A program made the position numbers and the translations under genes. Under the pieces are notes generated by a model. The model was not told the origin of the DNA. It did no database searches and was given only the letters and a program-made list of their open reading frames with translations. From Craspedostauros australis (lineage: Eukaryota; Bacillariophyta; Bacillariophyceae; Mastogloiales; Achnanthaceae), in NCBI GenBank assembly GCA_026770025.1, contig JAMXDE010000046.1, positions 434,001-498,000 on the forward strand: a stretch of 64,000 nucleotides of DNA. The letters are read 5' to 3'. Within the stretch, counting starts at the first letter, position 1. Every line of letters begins with the position of its first letter. Of this stretch, positions 18,891 through 29,462 are shown piece by piece.

Positions 18891-19187
18891 GATCGATTGT
18901 CGGTTCTTTTCCCTACTTGAGGAATCAGTAGAATCTGTACTGGTGTCAGTGTTTTTGCTGTTGGATTTTCGCTTTACTAGTGTTATCGTTTGTTTGGGTT
19001 TTCTGGGTTCTCGTCGCTATGCGCTCTCTTCCTATATTCCTCTTTCTGAATGTGCTGTTGCTCCCATGATGTTCGTATCCATGGTATATGCTCGTCCGTT
19101 GGTCATTAGAGGCAAATGTATCAACTTTCGGGCCGTTTAGAGCACTCAATGCAACGAATAATCACTCTCTACATTCGCATTGCTTTA
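18891..19187. other. Junction between LINE 5' end and ATPase copy 2 3' end
   Basis: No gene is seen. This stretch must hold the 5' UTR of the minus-strand LINE on its left side and the 3' UTR of ATPase copy 2 on its right side. The point where one becomes the other cannot be read without another copy. Confidence 0.4.
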
Positions 19188-22100
19188 TTATTCTGGTCTG
19201 CTTCTGTCGCAGACCCTCTTGCGGTGCTCCTGCAGCAACGACACCTTCTTGCTGGCACCCCATTCGTCATACAGCCGAATTGCTTCGTTGAGATGATATT
19301 CCGCACCGTCGACGTCTTGCTCCAGCAGCATGTGCTCGGCCAGCCGTTCATTGGCCAAGGCTTGGTCGTGCGGGAACCCTGTCCGCGCACAGGCCCGGAT
19401 TGCATCCTGGTACATCGTGACAGCATCCATGAACGCCTTTTCTCGCTGTCTGCTCTTGTGCGCCTTCCATGCGGCTCTCTCCGCGTTGAGGATGGCGAGG
19501 CAGTGGACCGCATTTGGGTTGCCCTTGTTCACGGTACCCCGCAGTTGCTTGCGGGTTTTCTGAGCCAGCCGCTTGTACGTGCTGCGTTGGGACCGTGTGA
19601 GGCACCTGTCTTGATTAGAAGCGATTGTCATTGTGAAAGAGGTGGTAAAGAGGAAAAACATCATCGTGATGTAACCGGGCGGCGTCTTCATCTGGTCCTC
19701 GTAGGCTTCCAATGCCAGCTGGGCGGCGCCGTCATAATCTCCAAAGTACATCATCAAGAACAGCTTACTTCGGAGCAAGTCCGTCAGCAATGTTATGTCC
19801 TTCGTTTCTTCGTGGCGTCGCATGGACGCGATTTCGTCAAACACGTCACCGACGAGCATTGTCTGCTCATCAGATCGTCCTCTCAGATTCAAGACTATCT
19901 GCCACCTGACAGATAGCTGCTCGCTTGCCTTGGCTTGGTTGAAGTCTTCGGAGACCTTTGTGTACGTTGAGAGGTCTGTGTCGAGATCTTTCAGGGACTT
20001 GGCTGTAAGAAAGCACAGGTCGAAGTAGAAGAGCAAGGCCCACATTGAGATTTGCATGTCGCCAGCAGACATGCCGTCTGGGTGGGCATCCAGCACCGGC
20101 TGCATGCAATTCTCGTATGGAATGAAGTTGTTCAATGCCAGGCCGTATGAGACGACCATCGTTCGAGCTGATACTGACTTGTCGCTGCCTGTTTTGCACC
20201 ATCGTATCGCGTAGTCGGCGTAGAGCCTTGCATTCTCCCAATCATCCAAAATAGGACCTACCAGCATCGCAAGGCCCGCGAGGGCAACTGGAGTAGAGTT
20301 GGTTCTCCCTGTCTTCATGCCGTAGTTGATGCCATCGATCGTGACGAGAGGATTTACGCCTGGATCGCAAAGAGCTGCAGACCAACTGTATTTATCCATG
20401 CTTCTAATGATGAGCTCATCCATCGGATCCTCAGACGGCTTCATTGACTCCAAATATTCCAACGTCCACTTCCTTGTGGATGCCTTCAGCTTCAGCAGTC
20501 TCATGATGACAACCATCAGTCTCCTTTTGCTACCCTTGGGATACCGATACCCCAGCTGGGCCATCAGCCCAGCACCGACCGCCATTCTATCCCTCGCTTT
20601 GCCTTGTTGGATCGAGACCATCTTCCCGTCCATCAAAACATGATACGCCCTTATCTTGTCGATCAGAGGACACTCGTCTCGCTCGATCACCATGTTGCCG
20701 TACTTCTGCATCATCTCAAACTGGCTGCTCACGTATGCGCACTCCGCGGCTGATGTGAAGAGCTGGAGGGTCATGTCGTAATGTGTTCTCCAGTGGTCGG
20801 GCGGCATCATGCCGATGGTATTTTGGAAGTACTTGAATGCTACTCGGAAGGCTGCATGCGATGCGGCGACAGTTCCAGCCTCGAAGTTGAGCATTGCGAT
20901 CCTGAAGCGCCTTGTTTGGGTGATGTCGATGTCTTCTTTTGACGGCGACGACGACGATGATGACGACGATGAGGATGGGTACTGCGGGACCATATCCAAA
21001 CGGGCGTTGAGGAGATTCACCACAACGAACATTGAAACCTCGGAGTCTTCTTCTGATAGCCGATCCATCAAGATGATTCCGATGCGATACTGGAGCTCCA
21101 GAAGGTGCATCTTCGATGGGATCATTCCCAATGCCGCCTCCTGCACCTTGTCGTGAATGAAGGAGTACTCGGATGCGGCAGACGCCTGTGCTGGTGATGT
21201 CACGGGCGATGCTGGCGATGTGAGCTGAGGAGTAGAGCTGCTGCCGTTACCGTTGCCGTTGCCGTTGCCGTCGTCGACAATGCTACCGCCAGCATGAGAC
21301 TCAATCAGTCCCTCCGCCTCATAGGTATTCAGGATGTCCACCCATTCCTCCTCGCTTGCCGGTGGCGGTCCATGAAACAATGACTCGTACAGTGCGCGAT
21401 GGCCGACCCCATCCATCGCATCATCCTCCACGAATCCCTGCAGCACCGTCCGCAATAGCGACCACGAAAATGTGGATCCCAAGCAGGCGGCCAGCGGTAG
21501 TAAGTACTGCGCCGTGTCGATCTGCTGCAGCTTGAGTTCCATCAGCTCCACCACGTTGATGGATGCCGGGGACTCCTGCTTGATCCGGTTGTTGTCCCAC
21601 AGCCACTTCATCGATGCGATATTGTAGAACAGGAGTTCGTCCTTGACCAGCATCCGAATGAACTGTTGGACGAAGAAGACGTTCCCATCGGTCTTCTTGA
21701 AGACTATTTCTGCCAGTCCGTAGCTGCTGTCGCTTCTGTTGCTGTTGCGCTCAGCATCATCGTCATCGTCATCGCCATCGTCGTTGTAGATTCCCAACAG
21801 CTGCTTGAGCATGGTGTGCACGTTGTCTAGTGACAGATTGTTGACCTCCAGATCGACGTACCGGATGAAGCGCTCCTGTCGCATCTTCTGGATAGACGCC
21901 AGTATCTGGCCAACTGCGTTAGCTGCGCTGGACGTGGCCACAGAGTCCAAATCGGAGCCTTGGACGTTCCCATTGCTGATAGTACCATTTCTGACTCCTT
22001 CCATGTCGACGAGGTTGGATCGGAAGCAGATGATAACCATGAGAGAGGAGATGGTGATATCCAACACCCATGACTCGATCATGTTGAGCGACTCCTTGTC

Positions 22101-23240
22101 TGCCCATTGGACATCGTCGGAAACCCACACAAGGGGGCAGTAGGCACAGATGACCTTGATGAAGCGGCGGAAGGCAAACTTGAGTTGGATGGACTGTTCC
22201 TTGAAACCTTGTGCCACTTGCGCGCGTTGATGGGCAGACACGACTGTGCTTTCGTCGCCATCGTTGGCGTGATGGTCTGCGTGGCACAGCGCATCGTTGC
22301 CGATGACATTGGCGAGGTTGGGGACGAGCTTGTGAAGTGCTTGCAGCTCGTCGACGTTGAGACCCTTGATGATGTGCTGTTTGATCTCGTCGAAACTGCG
22401 GGTGTCCTGTCCTTCACGTACGCTGCCGTTGGCTTTGGTCCTTGGGAGGCTGCAGATCTGGGAACACAGATCGATCATGGCAGCTCGGAAACCCGAGTAT
22501 GGCTCATTCATCTGCTTGAGATCGAATTTCCCGGACACGAAGAAGACATGGTTGCTTCTGCATTTGGGACGCAGGGTGGCAACCAACGCCGACTTGCCGG
22601 TGCCGGAGTAGCCGGAGATGGATACGAGGGATCGGACGGTGCTCCCTCCTGTGTCTGCATGCTGGTCGATGGACTTGCCATTGTCGAAATCGTTGTCAGT
22701 ATCGTGGAAACCTGAGATACCGGTTTCCTGGACACGGCCGGCAGCCCTTTTGTCCAAAGAAGATGCGGATTCTTCGGATGTTGGCTTCTTGAGGATCTGT
22801 TGGAAGAGCCGGCTGAGGACGCGTTTCTCCTTGTCCCTCCCAATGAGTCCGATACGTGAGAAGTCTAGAGATGCCTGCGAGATCTCTGCCAGCTTTCTGG
22901 CCGTGCGCATGCGTTTGGTCTCCGTGGCCATTGTTGGTCGCTTCTCAAACATGTTGCTTGGCGGTGGGGGCCGGTTCGAGGAGGATAGTCTGGGGGTGGA
23001 GAAATGGGAGGACCCTCTTCCCAGCTGTTGGCTGCTTGTCCCGCTTCTGATACTGAAGTCGGCGGACAGTGTGCTTGATGCCTCAACAAAGCTTGAGGAG
23101 CCATTGTACTTGACTTGCCCCTTGCGATTGATGGCGGCAGAGCGTCCAGAAGAAGCGTCATCGTCGGCGGTACAGGATGCCGCCGTCCGATCGTCGAGCT
23201 TGTCATCATTGCTGTGTGCCATCGCATTTGTCGTGGCCAT
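19188..23240 (-). CDS. AAA/COG3899-type ATPase with TPR-like C-terminus, copy 2 (complete)
   Basis: The frame is 1350 residues from the ATG at 23240 (MATTNAMAHS); the frame is open slightly further, but only to a TTG. Ser-rich N-terminus to about residue 115; GLIGRDKEK box; Walker A GYSGTGKSA near residue 208; GKFDLKQMNEPYS; Walker B-like VWVSDDVQWADK near residue 375; an Asp run near 493; FIHDKVQEAALG near 720; a Ser run near 762; and a long helical, TPR-like C-terminal half. This layout is known from COG3899 ATPases (Orc1-like AAA_16 in automated annotation), usually sensors or regulators. No kinase or DNA-binding domain is seen. The exact role is unknown. The gene is a paralogue of the one at the left edge. 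Confidence 0.85.
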   Translation of the reverse strand: MATTNAMAHSNDDKLDDRTAASCTADDDASSGRSAAINRKGQVKYNGSSSFVEASSTLSADFSIRSGTSSQQLGRGSSHFSTPRLSSSNRPPPPSNMFEKRPTMATETKRMRTARKLAEISQASLDFSRIGLIGRDKEKRVLSRLFQQILKKPTSEESASSLDKRAAGRVQETGISGFHDTDNDFDNGKSIDQHADTGGSTVRSLVSISGYSGTGKSALVATLRPKCRSNHVFFVSGKFDLKQMNEPYSGFRAAMIDLCSQICSLPRTKANGSVREGQDTRSFDEIKQHIIKGLNVDELQALHKLVPNLANVIGNDALCHADHHANDGDESTVVSAHQRAQVAQGFKEQSIQLKFAFRRFIKVICAYCPLVWVSDDVQWADKESLNMIESWVLDITISSLMVIICFRSNLVDMEGVRNGTISNGNVQGSDLDSVATSSAANAVGQILASIQKMRQERFIRYVDLEVNNLSLDNVHTMLKQLLGIYNDDGDDDDDDAERNSNRSDSSYGLAEIVFKKTDGNVFFVQQFIRMLVKDELLFYNIASMKWLWDNNRIKQESPASINVVELMELKLQQIDTAQYLLPLAACLGSTFSWSLLRTVLQGFVEDDAMDGVGHRALYESLFHGPPPASEEEWVDILNTYEAEGLIESHAGGSIVDDGNGNGNGNGSSSTPQLTSPASPVTSPAQASAASEYSFIHDKVQEAALGMIPSKMHLLELQYRIGIILMDRLSEEDSEVSMFVVVNLLNARLDMVPQYPSSSSSSSSSSPSKEDIDITQTRRFRIAMLNFEAGTVAASHAAFRVAFKYFQNTIGMMPPDHWRTHYDMTLQLFTSAAECAYVSSQFEMMQKYGNMVIERDECPLIDKIRAYHVLMDGKMVSIQQGKARDRMAVGAGLMAQLGYRYPKGSKRRLMVVIMRLLKLKASTRKWTLEYLESMKPSEDPMDELIIRSMDKYSWSAALCDPGVNPLVTIDGINYGMKTGRTNSTPVALAGLAMLVGPILDDWENARLYADYAIRWCKTGSDKSVSARTMVVSYGLALNNFIPYENCMQPVLDAHPDGMSAGDMQISMWALLFYFDLCFLTAKSLKDLDTDLSTYTKVSEDFNQAKASEQLSVRWQIVLNLRGRSDEQTMLVGDVFDEIASMRRHEETKDITLLTDLLRSKLFLMMYFGDYDGAAQLALEAYEDQMKTPPGYITMMFFLFTTSFTMTIASNQDRCLTRSQRSTYKRLAQKTRKQLRGTVNKGNPNAVHCLAILNAERAAWKAHKSRQREKAFMDAVTMYQDAIRACARTGFPHDQALANERLAEHMLLEQDVDGAEYHLNEAIRLYDEWGASKKVSLLQEHRKRVCDRSRPE

Positions 23241-23481
23241 TGGTTTCAAATGAGCTTTCGGGCAACGGGAGGATCGATCTTCTATTATTGTTGGCGATGA
23301 TGATGTCTGATGGCGATGCCTCCCCTGTTGAAGCCTCTTCCTTCAGCGGTTGAGGTTGGACGATTGCAAAATCATGAACGCCTTTCCTTGTTGTGGTTGC
23401 TGCCACATCAACTGCGATCATCACATCGCTGAAAACCTGTGCGCAAGTGAGAGCTTTTCGTGAGAGTTCAGGTGTCATCAT
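23206..23481 (-). other. Conserved upstream ORF overlapping the ATPase start
   Basis: The ORF starts at ATG 23481 (MMTPELSRKAL), encodes 91 codons and overlaps the ATPase start in another frame. Copy 1 has the same ORF (4137-3904) with a one-base length change near its end that alters the tail. It could be a regulatory uORF, or simply sequence preserved by recent duplication. Confidence 0.3.
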
Positions 23482-23970
23482 CCTTGTTTGCACAGCACAA
23501 TCCGCGCCCGACAGATTGTCGTTGCCGCGTCTGCTCGTCTGTATCGTTGGCCACGAACTTCTCGTCGTGTGTTTGGACGACCGCTGCGACTAAAGTTACT
23601 TATGCCTACGACATACTCTCTCTGTGCAACACTGCTCAGCGACTCCCTCCAGCAAAGCGACCATTGACACGAGCATTCTTCCATCGCCTCATTCTCGGGG
23701 CTGAGCCGAACTAATTCTCCCGACCAAAGTTTTTGCGAAGAACGATCGACATCTTGGCGCTTCTCGATGAGATCGCGCATCACCGCTTCCAGAAAAAATA
23801 CAGAGGCTGGGACAGATCTCGGCGTTCGTGCATCAATCTGTCTTGTGTCCGTATATGTCCTTCAGTCTTGTCCGAGTGTATCGGGCAGAATATATTCGAT
23901 AGTGTCCGTTAATATATGATCAGTCTTGTTTGAATCCCTCCAGAACCATCAGACTCTCTGCTCTTTCTCT
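23482..23970. other. Upstream region of ATPase copy 2
   Basis: The region is collinear with 4138-4630 of copy 1 and has no gene. It ends in the CT-rich run CTCTTTCTCT, where the inverted-repeat element has inserted. Confidence 0.5.
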
Positions 23971-25820
23971 CTAGTGGCTATTGGCTAATTTCCGGTTTTT
24001 TGGCACTTTTTGGTAATTATTGGTAACCATTGGCATATCGCCGACGGCACAAGCTGCCATTTGATGAGTTGATGCCCGTTGCCTGACATCTTTACATTAT
24101 TAGGAAGAGGAGAGTGAGAGCTCTCTGTTGATGTGTTCATTGTAGGCAAATGGTCTCCGCTTTCCGTTCATCTCGATGCCTCTTTTTGCCCTTTTCGGCC
24201 TTTTTTATACGGACGACGTACGGACATGATTTCGGAATTTTTTCGTTGGTAACCATTGGTAACCGCGTAGAGTCTACGGCATTCTGGCACAGAACATTGT
24301 TGCTTTATCGTCCAACCTCGGCCGACGGCCTCCCAAAGACCCGCATCCAATTCTGCTTCGTCTATTGCTCAAGTGAATGGCATGGCTGTATTCGTCACTT
24401 CATTCTGCTTCGATTGGTGTGCTGGTCAGTGTCCCAGAATGCTTTTGTGTGATGCTTTGGGTGTTTGAAGTTAGTCACTAATGCTCGTGACAGCCATGAT
24501 CATCAATCCGTGAACGCACAAAAGCTCGCGCCAAAAATTATCGTGCGTTTTTACGTGTTGTTGAGTCGGACTGTGCTCCTCACCTAAGTCTGGCTACTTC
24601 ATGCGAGGTTGCGCATCGCCCTGAGATCAGATCATCGTGCCGTTTCTTTCAATCGACGCAAAATCCTCTCTTGCACCTGACCATGTAGTCTTGGTCTTCG
24701 AACCTCACTTCCTCCAAAGATATATCAATTGCAAGTTTTTCGTCGCTTTATCGCGTACTATCCTCGCGAGGAAACAACGCTTCCTGATCAGGTGCCAAAA
24801 CTGTATTCATTGACACCGGTTGCTACACTCTCGCGAAGACTAGCCATTGATTTCACGCTCATGCGATGGGCGGGGTCGTTGACGCAGTCGCTGTTCGTGC
24901 TCTATCAAACCGCGTTCGAACCGTCCTGTGCAGGTAGCCTGATGTTCTATACTGATCTCCAGCGCAGCTATGGCCATCAAACAATGGCCTCTACATTGTG
25001 CACGTGACACATGCTAAAATGCACGCACATGGCGTGGAAATTCTGCGCGGCGCAGTTGCGCATGCTCAGCGATGCGGAAGATCCAAATAAGAGCGGTCAG
25101 AGCATGGCGAGGTTGAACTCCTCAGTGTGAAGCAGTCGACTCTGCTCTATTCTGGACTGCTATTGTGTGCTGCTGCTAACCAAGGGATCATTGCTCTCCC
25201 AAGCAGGATGGATGCAACAATACACATACATCCAAGTTGCTGTCGCCGAGACTGTTGCTGGTGTACAGTATTCTGGAGTAGAACTGAAACGCTATTGCAG
25301 AACTAATCAACTATATCATCAACTACAATGCAATACGATGAACGAAGCCACAATGGATGATATCAGGATATAAGGAACTGATCATAGCATGTGAATAACA
25401 CATTGGTTGGCACCACAATGTTGTGTGATCATTTCCATCGCGTGTTAACATGTGTTGGGGCACACAAAAATTCGCCACGATACATCGTGGTGATTGGCAT
25501 TCGTGAATGGGAACAACGAGTGCATGCTCCAAAGAAACAAACAGATCTCGACAACTGCCCATCCAATCACCACTAAAGTTGGAGGGGTGATGAAATGCCA
25601 CACATGAGAGTGCTCACGAAAGGGGAGCTCAAACAAACGGAGCGGCATGGACTTGCCGAGGAGGTTTGTGGCAAAAATGGTGGTTTTGGGGCCGCTTCGT
25701 GTGGGACTGACGTACAAAATGTACCAGCGTCTACGTCAAAATTGACTCATACGACTAGTTACCAATTGTTACCAATGGTTACCAAAAAATTTGGCCTCCA
25801 CCCAAGCCAAAAGACACTAG
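23971..25820. mobile_element. 1.85-kb non-autonomous TIR element (MITE-like)
   Basis: This block is present in copy 2 but absent from the matching site in copy 1 (near 4633). Both ends carry CTAG, either a 4-bp target duplication or a TA duplication inside it. The ends form imperfect inverted repeats: TGGCTATTGGCT on the left and, in reverse complement, TGTCTTTTGGCT on the right. Subterminal copies of TTGGTAACCATTGG occur near both ends and at about 24245. No transposase-like ORF was found, so the element must be mobilised in trans. The superfamily cannot be decided from this copy. Confidence 0.75.
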
Positions 25821-26075
25821 ACAGAAAGAGAGAGAGATGATACAAGTATTATATGCGACGACTCTTAGTCCCAAAGTCTCCGTCATAACGCCATACTGGT
25901 TCTCCATGACAGGACGCATGGCGAGTTGAAAGATGGAAGGACAGATACGAAGGCATCGATCGAAGCTCATGATGTTCTCTTGGATGTGCATGTTCTGCAC
26001 AGCCTCCTTTGAGAATCCAGGATGGCGCCTCGCCGAGTCAATCCACACCGACCGCCGCTGTCATCGCGCTTGGAA
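25821..26075. other. Continuation of duplicated block; empty site of the Copia element
   Basis: It matches 4634-4782 followed directly by 12164-12262 of copy 1. The single ATGTT at about 25974 is the undisturbed target of the Copia insertion. It lies between the ATPase upstream region and the stop of the poly-Gln gene. Confidence 0.8.
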
Positions 26076-27593
26076 TCATCGCTGAAGCCGCACGCCGAGC
26101 CTCTTGAGGTTCTCCCTGGCCTGCTGTCTCTTCCAGGCCCTGCTCTGAAGATATGATCGCTTCGCTGCCTTGGCGCGTTGTACCATGTCAGCCGTGAGGT
26201 TGACGGGATTGTGATTCGTTCGGGAAGTTGCTTGCCTGTCCGATTTCTCGGGTTCCGACCGTTTGCTCGCTTGCGACTGTTGTCGTTGCTGGCACTTCCC
26301 GGTTGCGGATGAATTGGTTGCGTTTGAGTTCCTCCGTGTGGATGTCGATCGCCGAGGGGGCGTCACAACATCATCGTTGAGGTCCCAATGTGTTCGTTGG
26401 CGATACGGATCATCTTCTACCCATGCTCGCAGCAATGAGTACGTGCTGGCGTCTCTCTGCAGATTGTTCATGTTGACCCGACGATTCATAATGTAGATCA
26501 CGCCTGTGGCATCATCCGTTATGCTGGGTGCGATTTCCTCCGCCGTGATTGATCTGATGTTTCGCGATTTCTTCTTGACGCATTGATAGTCAGGACGGTG
26601 GTTGGCCATCAGTCTCTGCTGCTGCTGTTGCTTCTGTCGTCGTTGATGTTTTAGCTGCTGCTCTTGTAGCTGTTGCTGCTGCTTCTGTCGTCGTCGTTGC
26701 TGTTGTTGCTGCTCTTGTAGCTGTTGCTGCTGCTGAATGTACGCGCGCTGTTGTTCGTAGGTGGTGCGTTTCTGAGTGCTTGTTCTGACGTTCATGTTTA
26801 TGGGCGCATTCGTGCTCGTGCTCTGATTCAATGAATGAGAGCCCTGCGCATGCGATTGGTTGAGCATGTCCATCTTCAGCTTTTGTTCTGTGTTGTCGAT
26901 CTCCAGATCGTCTGTGAGATCGATCACGTCCTGGTTGTTTGACTTGTCTTGCATTTGTGAGTCAGGTTCCTGCGAAAATGAACTCTGCGCTTGCTTACTT
27001 TTCGAGGCCTTCGGCAAGGGTACCTGCAGATCTGGGAGTGTTTCTGTTGAAAGGAGAGAGGCCTCAGCAACAGTCCGTTTGTGCTTTCTTCGCACGAGAC
27101 GCCGTTTTGGAGAGGGACCAGCCGCCAGCGACTGCAGTGGATCTCTCGCGATTCTCTCCGAAGTGGCCAGGCGTTCGTTGGGAAAGTGGTGATGCTTCCC
27201 TGGTGCAAGCTGCGGATTCGATGCCAACGTTGCACGGAGCGGTGAATGCACAGCCGGTCTGCTCCTGGATTTTGGCAACTTGCGGCGATTGGTGGTGTTG
27301 GTGTTACTTTTGTCCTTGTTGTTGGTGGTGGCAGTGTTGGAGATCGCCTTGCGCTTGCTTCGTTGATCGCGGATCTCTGCAACCAGATCAATCCGAAGGA
27401 GATGTCGTTGCAACGCCTGAGAGGCTTCCACGGTGATGCTGACTGTGCGACCCAAAGTCGTTGCGCTGTTGAGAAATCCATCATCTTTCAGAGAAGGAGT
27501 ACCAGCAGCACCTGTGGAGGCTGCGGCCGCGCCACCATGGCGAGGACCTGGCACTTGCGACCTTTTCTCCCCTCTGCTCCCGCTTTTTATCAT
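26076..27593 (-). CDS. Poly-Gln, Lys/Arg-rich protein with SUMO-interacting motif
   Basis: The frame is 505 residues from the first ATG at 27593 (MIKSGSRGEK); upstream only a GTG extends it. The N-terminal half is basic and low in complexity, with KRK and RRKHKR clusters that could serve as nuclear signals. A DVIDLTDDLEI segment is a classic hydrophobic-acidic SUMO-interacting motif. Then comes a long Gln-rich coiled-coil stretch coded by CAG/CTG repeats, and a conserved C-terminal part ending LKRLGVRLQR. No enzyme domain is recognised. A nuclear scaffold or regulator is inference. Its C-terminal 98 codons are duplicated at 12263-12558. Confidence 0.6.
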   Translation of the reverse strand: MIKSGSRGEKRSQVPGPRHGGAAAASTGAAGTPSLKDDGFLNSATTLGRTVSITVEASQALQRHLLRIDLVAEIRDQRSKRKAISNTATTNNKDKSNTNTTNRRKLPKSRSRPAVHSPLRATLASNPQLAPGKHHHFPNERLATSERIARDPLQSLAAGPSPKRRLVRRKHKRTVAEASLLSTETLPDLQVPLPKASKSKQAQSSFSQEPDSQMQDKSNNQDVIDLTDDLEIDNTEQKLKMDMLNQSHAQGSHSLNQSTSTNAPINMNVRTSTQKRTTYEQQRAYIQQQQQLQEQQQQQRRRQKQQQQLQEQQLKHQRRQKQQQQQRLMANHRPDYQCVKKKSRNIRSITAEEIAPSITDDATGVIYIMNRRVNMNNLQRDASTYSLLRAWVEDDPYRQRTHWDLNDDVVTPPRRSTSTRRNSNATNSSATGKCQQRQQSQASKRSEPEKSDRQATSRTNHNPVNLTADMVQRAKAAKRSYLQSRAWKRQQARENLKRLGVRLQR

Positions 27594-28396
27594 GTTGCTT
27601 CGTTCGGGTTGCTCCTCTGGCGTACGTGTGTGTACTGTCTGACTTGTAACTGTGTTGCAGGATGGCCACAAAGTCACAGTGGCTTCACTTCAAGTTGGTC
27701 AACTCGTCTTGTTGCTGGTTAGGGTCGCCAAATCGTCGCTCGCTCTCTCTCTTTCTCTCTTCCTTGGTACTTTGCGTCTGTGTCTCTCTTTGTGAGTTGA
27801 TGCCTCTCCGGCGTTGGCGCCAAGGCGACCGAATCCTGTTTTGTTCTTGTTGTCACAGGCAGTCGCTCATGTGGCGAGAACAACAGGCAAAACTGCTCGC
27901 GACAAACAGACGCTCCCAGAGTTCGCTTGATTGATTGGAGAATTCTGTGATCGAAGCTAGAGAGACAGGATGACACGAGCCATGTGCCATAGATTGCGCC
28001 TCTGTTCCTCTTCCAGCTTGGCTGCTCTACAGTTCAGTTTATCAATACGTTGTGTTGGTAAAGAGGATTGCTTTGCTCCACTGTCTCTGCAAGGTCACGT
28101 GGAAGTCCTGCATCACTGGACGATGAAGCTCGTTGTCTACAGGAACGGCAGAAGCGCCATGCCTTCGATGATAGGAATACTACAATATGTACGAGCTGCT
28201 AATACGAAGAGCATCTTGTTACTTTTCCGAAATCGTCCAATGCAAGACCAGACAAAAGCGATGAGGAGGAGGATGTTGGAGAGGTTGAAAGCAACAGACG
28301 GCAAGCTTCTGAATGCAGAAAGAAAGTGAGAGTCAACAATAACAGGTAATTGAACGCTGGGGAGTTACCTATTGTCAGCAAGCAATAACAGCTTGT
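27594..28396. other. Intergenic
   Basis: It holds the probable promoter of the minus-strand poly-Gln gene and the 5' flank of a tRNA gene. Short ORFs on both strands show no coding character. Confidence 0.5.
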
Positions 28397-28469
28397 GGGC
28401 GTTTGGCGCAGTTGGCAGCGCGTATGCTTAGCATGCATAAGGTCGCCGGTTCGATTCCGGCAATGTCCA
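28397..28469 (+). tRNA. tRNA-Ala(AGC)
   Basis: A complete 73-nt cloverleaf: acceptor GGGCGTT/AATGTCC, D-arm GCGC, anticodon stem TATGC/GCATA with loop TTAGCAT (anticodon AGC), T-arm GCCGG/CCGGC with GGTTCGATTCC, and discriminator A. It has the G3:U70 pair that is the known identity element of tRNA-Ala. CTTTTT follows as pol III terminator. Confidence 0.97.
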
Positions 28470-29462
28470 CTTTTTGTTGAATTACACAACTCCAGGCGCA
28501 ATCTCTGCTTCACTTTTGCTCGATGGTGGAGTGAGCGAAGCCATCATCTTCGTACTAATACTATCTATCTTATCATGCTATGCATTCGAAGGGTAGGTTG
28601 CCTGTTCCTTTTGGCACGTCTTTACCAAGCCTTTCGATTGCCGCATCACATCGCTTTCTCATTTGTTCGGTCCCGACTCCAGCTTTTCCTCAATCATCGC
28701 CACTCTCTCCGATTACTCAACACGCTCTTCAATCTCTTGCTGTGCTGTGTGTCTCATCTTTGTCCTGAGATGTGCTGCAATACGGTATCCGGGGCAGGAG
28801 AGAGAGAGAGAGAGGGTGGGTTAGCGATGCTCCTGATATCTGTACGAGCACATCCAATACGCCGTGGGGCAGCCTACTATATCTGCGCGTACTGCACTCG
28901 ACACGGATGTACCGCCTCTGAGATAGACTATCAGTACACGACGCCAAGAGTATACCGTACACTTCGTGTTGGCTAAAGTTCTTCAGGATGACGGCAACAG
29001 GCAACACGAGGACAGAGAGAGAGAGTACTGGTTGGCGCGAGTCTGTGTACGGCACCGTACCAGTCAACCACCGGTCCATGGCAGATTGGTGACGTGTCAG
29101 TCACACCAACGAATCACGACACAGCATGAAGCATTGATGTTGGGGAAAAGACTGCACGCAACTCCTCGCATGTTGGTCACAACCAAACCAGCGTGGTCTT
29201 GGGAATCCAATACCGAGCATGCATACGCACTCGTGCACACACCACTTGCTTGGCCAACATCACAGTCGTGAGTTACCACATCAACCCTATGGGCAATTGA
29301 GGGGATGGATGTGATGGGAGAGAAGTCGGGCCTGTTGAACTGCGATGCCTCCGGAATGCTCACAAATCGAAACAAGCAACAAAGCAACACCAACAAAGCA
29401 ACACACAAACGATAATAGTACAGCACAGAACAGGACGAACCGACAACCTCAGTTCTACAACC
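28470..29462. other. Intergenic, with a short (GA)n tract
   Basis: No gene is supported. A GA-repeat lies near 28799-28815. The last 100 bp, rich in CAACAA repeats, are the likely 5' UTR of the membrane protein that follows. Confidence 0.5.

Larger units (their letters stand above)
13263..18990 (-). mobile_element. Decayed non-LTR (LINE-type) retrotransposon, 3'-truncated
   Basis: On the minus strand, reading right to left, there is an ORF1 (18890-16467), then an overlapping ORF2 with endonuclease and reverse transcriptase (about 16480-13285). There is no LTR and the endonuclease is of the EEP type, so it is a LINE-like element. ORF1 and ORF2 each have one in-frame TGA. A tRNA-like insertion splits the RT at its catalytic motif. 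The 3' end is cut at 13263 by the putative solo LTR. The 5' limit is not defined; about 100 bp upstream of ORF1 are assumed. Confidence 0.8.
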
